DNA of 64,000 nucleotides from Gracilimonas sp017641085 (GTDB taxonomy: Bacteria > Bacteroidota > Rhodothermia > Balneolales > Balneolaceae): the NCBI RefSeq assembly GCF_046115515.1, contig NZ_CP175953.1; one strand, 5' to 3'. The translations under genes were made by a program, and so were the position numbers. Below are positions 62,535-64,000 of the stretch, one piece after another; positions within the stretch are counted from its first letter, which is position 1; each line of letters begins with the position of its first letter. The notes below the pieces were generated by a model, which ran no database searches, was not told the origin of the DNA, and saw only the letters and a program-made list of their open reading frames with translations.

Positions 62535-63430
62535 TAATTTTCACTCAGTGCTTGCGCACCGGATACAATCTCAGAAATTTCTGTGGTAATCGCACTTTGT
62601 CGGGCCTGATTATACTCAAGTCGTAAATCTCGTTCGAGGTCCTTAGCATTTTCGGTTGCACTGTCCATTGCGGTCATTCGTGCGCCCTGCTCAGAAGCAT
62701 TCGACTCAAGTACGGCTCGCCATAGCTGCATGTTTAAATGCAAAGGCAATAATCGATCTAATATTGCCTGCGAATTCGGCTCGTAAAGGTAATCAATAGC
62801 TTGCTTAGATGCATTACCAGAATCACTTTTTGTGATATCCTCTGTATCTATAGGAAGCACCTTTTGAACTTTACGGTTCTGTGCAATTACAGACTTAAAT
62901 TCATTATAGGCGATATATACTTCATCAAAATCACCATCAACAAATTGCGCTGTTGCAGCTTCCATTATTCTTGATGTAGCATCATACTTAATATCATCAA
63001 AAAAGCCGGGGAAGCTGTTAATTACGTTATACTTTCTTTTTTTGAAGTGAGCCGAAGCTTTCTTTCCAATGGTAACCAGTGATAATGTTTTATTATCCAG
63101 GTGATTTTGGAAATCACTATGCAAACGGCTTTCTACTTCTTTAAAAAGGTTGTTGTTGAACCCACCGCATAATCCGCGATCAGATCCCACAACGATAAAA
63201 AGTACATTTTTCACCTCTTCGGGTTTACGCATTACCGGATTGGTGGCACTGCTGTTATCAGCAAGCCGGCCTGCAACTTCTTCAATCTTAGAAGCATAAG
63301 GCCGCGTTTGGGTCATGCGGTCCTGGGCTTTTCTAAGCTTGGCAGCAGCTACCATCTTCATAGCTTTGGTAATCTGCTGCGTGTTATTTACAGATGATAT
63401 CCGGTTTCGTATGTCTCGAAGATTCGCCAT
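62534..63430 (-). CDS. atpG: ATP synthase gamma subunit
   Basis: A 298-residue gamma subunit of F1, the rotating central stalk. The N-terminal MANLRDIRNRISSVNNTQQI with AMKMVAAAKLRKAQDRM and the C-terminal LESNASEQGARMTAMDSATENAKDLERDL are the two coiled helices of the family. The globular part contains FIVVGSDRGLCGGFN. ATG 63430 is the family start. It follows atpA by 13 nt, and its TAG stop shares its last base with the tRNA-Ser gene, so the mRNA 3' end is probably made by tRNA 5' processing. Confidence 0.96.
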   Translation of the reverse strand: MANLRDIRNRISSVNNTQQITKAMKMVAAAKLRKAQDRMTQTRPYASKIEEVAGRLADNSSATNPVMRKPEEVKNVLFIVVGSDRGLCGGFNNNLFKEVESRLHSDFQNHLDNKTLSLVTIGKKASAHFKKRKYNVINSFPGFFDDIKYDATSRIMEAATAQFVDGDFDEVYIAYNEFKSVIAQNRKVQKVLPIDTEDITKSDSGNASKQAIDYLYEPNSQAILDRLLPLHLNMQLWRAVLESNASEQGARMTAMDSATENAKDLERDLRLEYNQARQSAITTEISEIVSGAQALSEN

Positions 63431-63443
63431 CTATGCTAATTCT

Positions 63444-64000
63444 TTAGTTGGTTGCTGTAACCTGATCAATTACGGATTCCGCTACTTCTATAAGCTGGCT
63501 GCCAAAAGTGTCATCTAAAACACCGCTTTGTGCCAATTTGCTCATCTCATCTTCATACTTGATGCCAACAGTTTCAAGGTACTGGCTCTCAAACTCTTCA
63601 ATTTGTTCTACAGCAAGCTTATCAAGCAGGCCTTCGTCATTAATTTTCAGAAGGGCGATTTGCTGTTCAACAGGCAGCGGTTGGTAAACATCTTGCTTAA
63701 GCAGCTCTACCGTACGCTCCCCTTTACGAAGCTGTGCCTGAGTGGAAGCATCCAAATCAGAACCGAATTTAGCAAAAGCTTCCAGCTCACGATACTGCGC
63801 AAGGTCAAGCTTCAGTGTACCGGAAAGTTTCTTCATGGATTTCACCTGTGCAGATCCACCTACACGAGATACCGAAGTACCTACGTCGATAGCGGGACGA
63901 ATACCCTGGTTAAACAGATCTGTATCAAGGAAGATCTGGCCATCAGTAATAGAAATTACGTTGGTTGGGATATAAGCAGATACGTCACCGGCCTGGGTTT
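63444..64000 (-). CDS. atpA: ATP synthase alpha subunit, 5' part beyond window edge
   Basis: The C-terminal 185 or so residues of the F1 alpha subunit. The visible part begins TQAGDVSAYIPTNVISITDG and continues QIFLDTDLFNQGIRPAIDVG and SVSRVGGSAQVKSMKKLSG, the beta-strand-rich catalytic-interface region, then the helical C-terminal domain (KLDLAQYRELEAFAKFGSDL). The stop is at 63444-63446, 13 nt before atpG. The usual F1 order alpha-gamma is kept here. Confidence 0.96.
   Translation of the reverse strand, partial: TQAGDVSAYIPTNVISITDGQIFLDTDLFNQGIRPAIDVGTSVSRVGGSAQVKSMKKLSGTLKLDLAQYRELEAFAKFGSDLDASTQAQLRKGERTVELLKQDVYQPLPVEQQIALLKINDEGLLDKLAVEQIEEFESQYLETVGIKYEDEMSKLAQSGVLDDTFGSQLIEVAESVIDQVTATN

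Overview
The window looks like chromosome from a Gram-negative bacterium of the Bacteroidota/Balneolota/Rhodothermota group, most likely a Balneolaceae-type marine organism. This is an inference from gene content: many exported lipoproteins, an SbsA-type Ig-like lipoprotein, a DUF5723-like outer-membrane protein, a DUF5117-type lipoprotein metalloprotease, a Wzi-like capsule protein, and several upstream elements fitting the Bacteroidota promoter TTTG-N19-TAnnTTTG. Coding density is high, GC is moderate, and most starts lack a convincing Shine-Dalgarno sequence. No species can be named from the sequence alone.

Region by region. 1-5.8 kb (minus): the bulk of a fused B12-dependent isobutyryl-CoA mutase (IcmF, cut by the left edge), an MscS channel and an Ig-like lipoprotein. 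6-9 kb (plus): three envelope lipoproteins ending in an LpoB-like protein and a terminator. 9.1-12.2 kb (plus): NAD salvage (pncB, pncA) with a FAD oxidoreductase. 12.2-16.4 kb (minus): a small membrane protein, an outer-membrane protein and a very acidic 771-residue lipoprotein. 16.8-19.8 kb (plus): lysS, a long palindromic intergenic repeat and a LolC/E-type permease. 19.8-23.2 kb is repeat-rich; direct repeats bracket an AT-rich two-gene unit (NERD nuclease plus membrane partner) and a YdjM-type hydrolase. 23.2-29.5 kb: alanine dehydrogenase, a zinc metalloprotease, a small winged-helix protein and a sensor kinase. 29.5-35.9 kb: a FecR-like and a giant PKD protein in one operon with the kinase. 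36-38.9 kb: TrkA/TrkH potassium uptake. 38.9-44.9 kb (minus): mostly redox enzymes, a LytTR regulator, a dioxygenase-like lipoprotein and YceI.

44.9-46.4 kb resembles a small integron cassette cluster without an integrase: one attC-like palindrome and one truncated relative lie immediately behind a lipoprotein gene and a toxin-antitoxin pair, all in the minus orientation. 46.7-49.2 kb holds an MMPL/RND transporter. 49.7-60.2 kb looks like a surface-glycan region: two paralogous exported AttH/CrtC-like proteins, an inositol-phosphate synthase next to a probable inositol-phosphate cytidylyltransferase, an oligosaccharide flippase, two sulfotransferases, a TagB/TagF-like CDP-polyol phosphotransferase and a Wzi-like outer-membrane protein. 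Together these could make an inositol-phosphate-decorated, sulfated surface polymer. This hypothesis is the strongest candidate for an undescribed system here.

60.3-64 kb (minus): MlaC and TolC-type envelope proteins, a tRNA-Ser(UGA) that begins on the last base of the atpG stop codon, atpG, and the C-terminal part of atpA, cut by the right edge.
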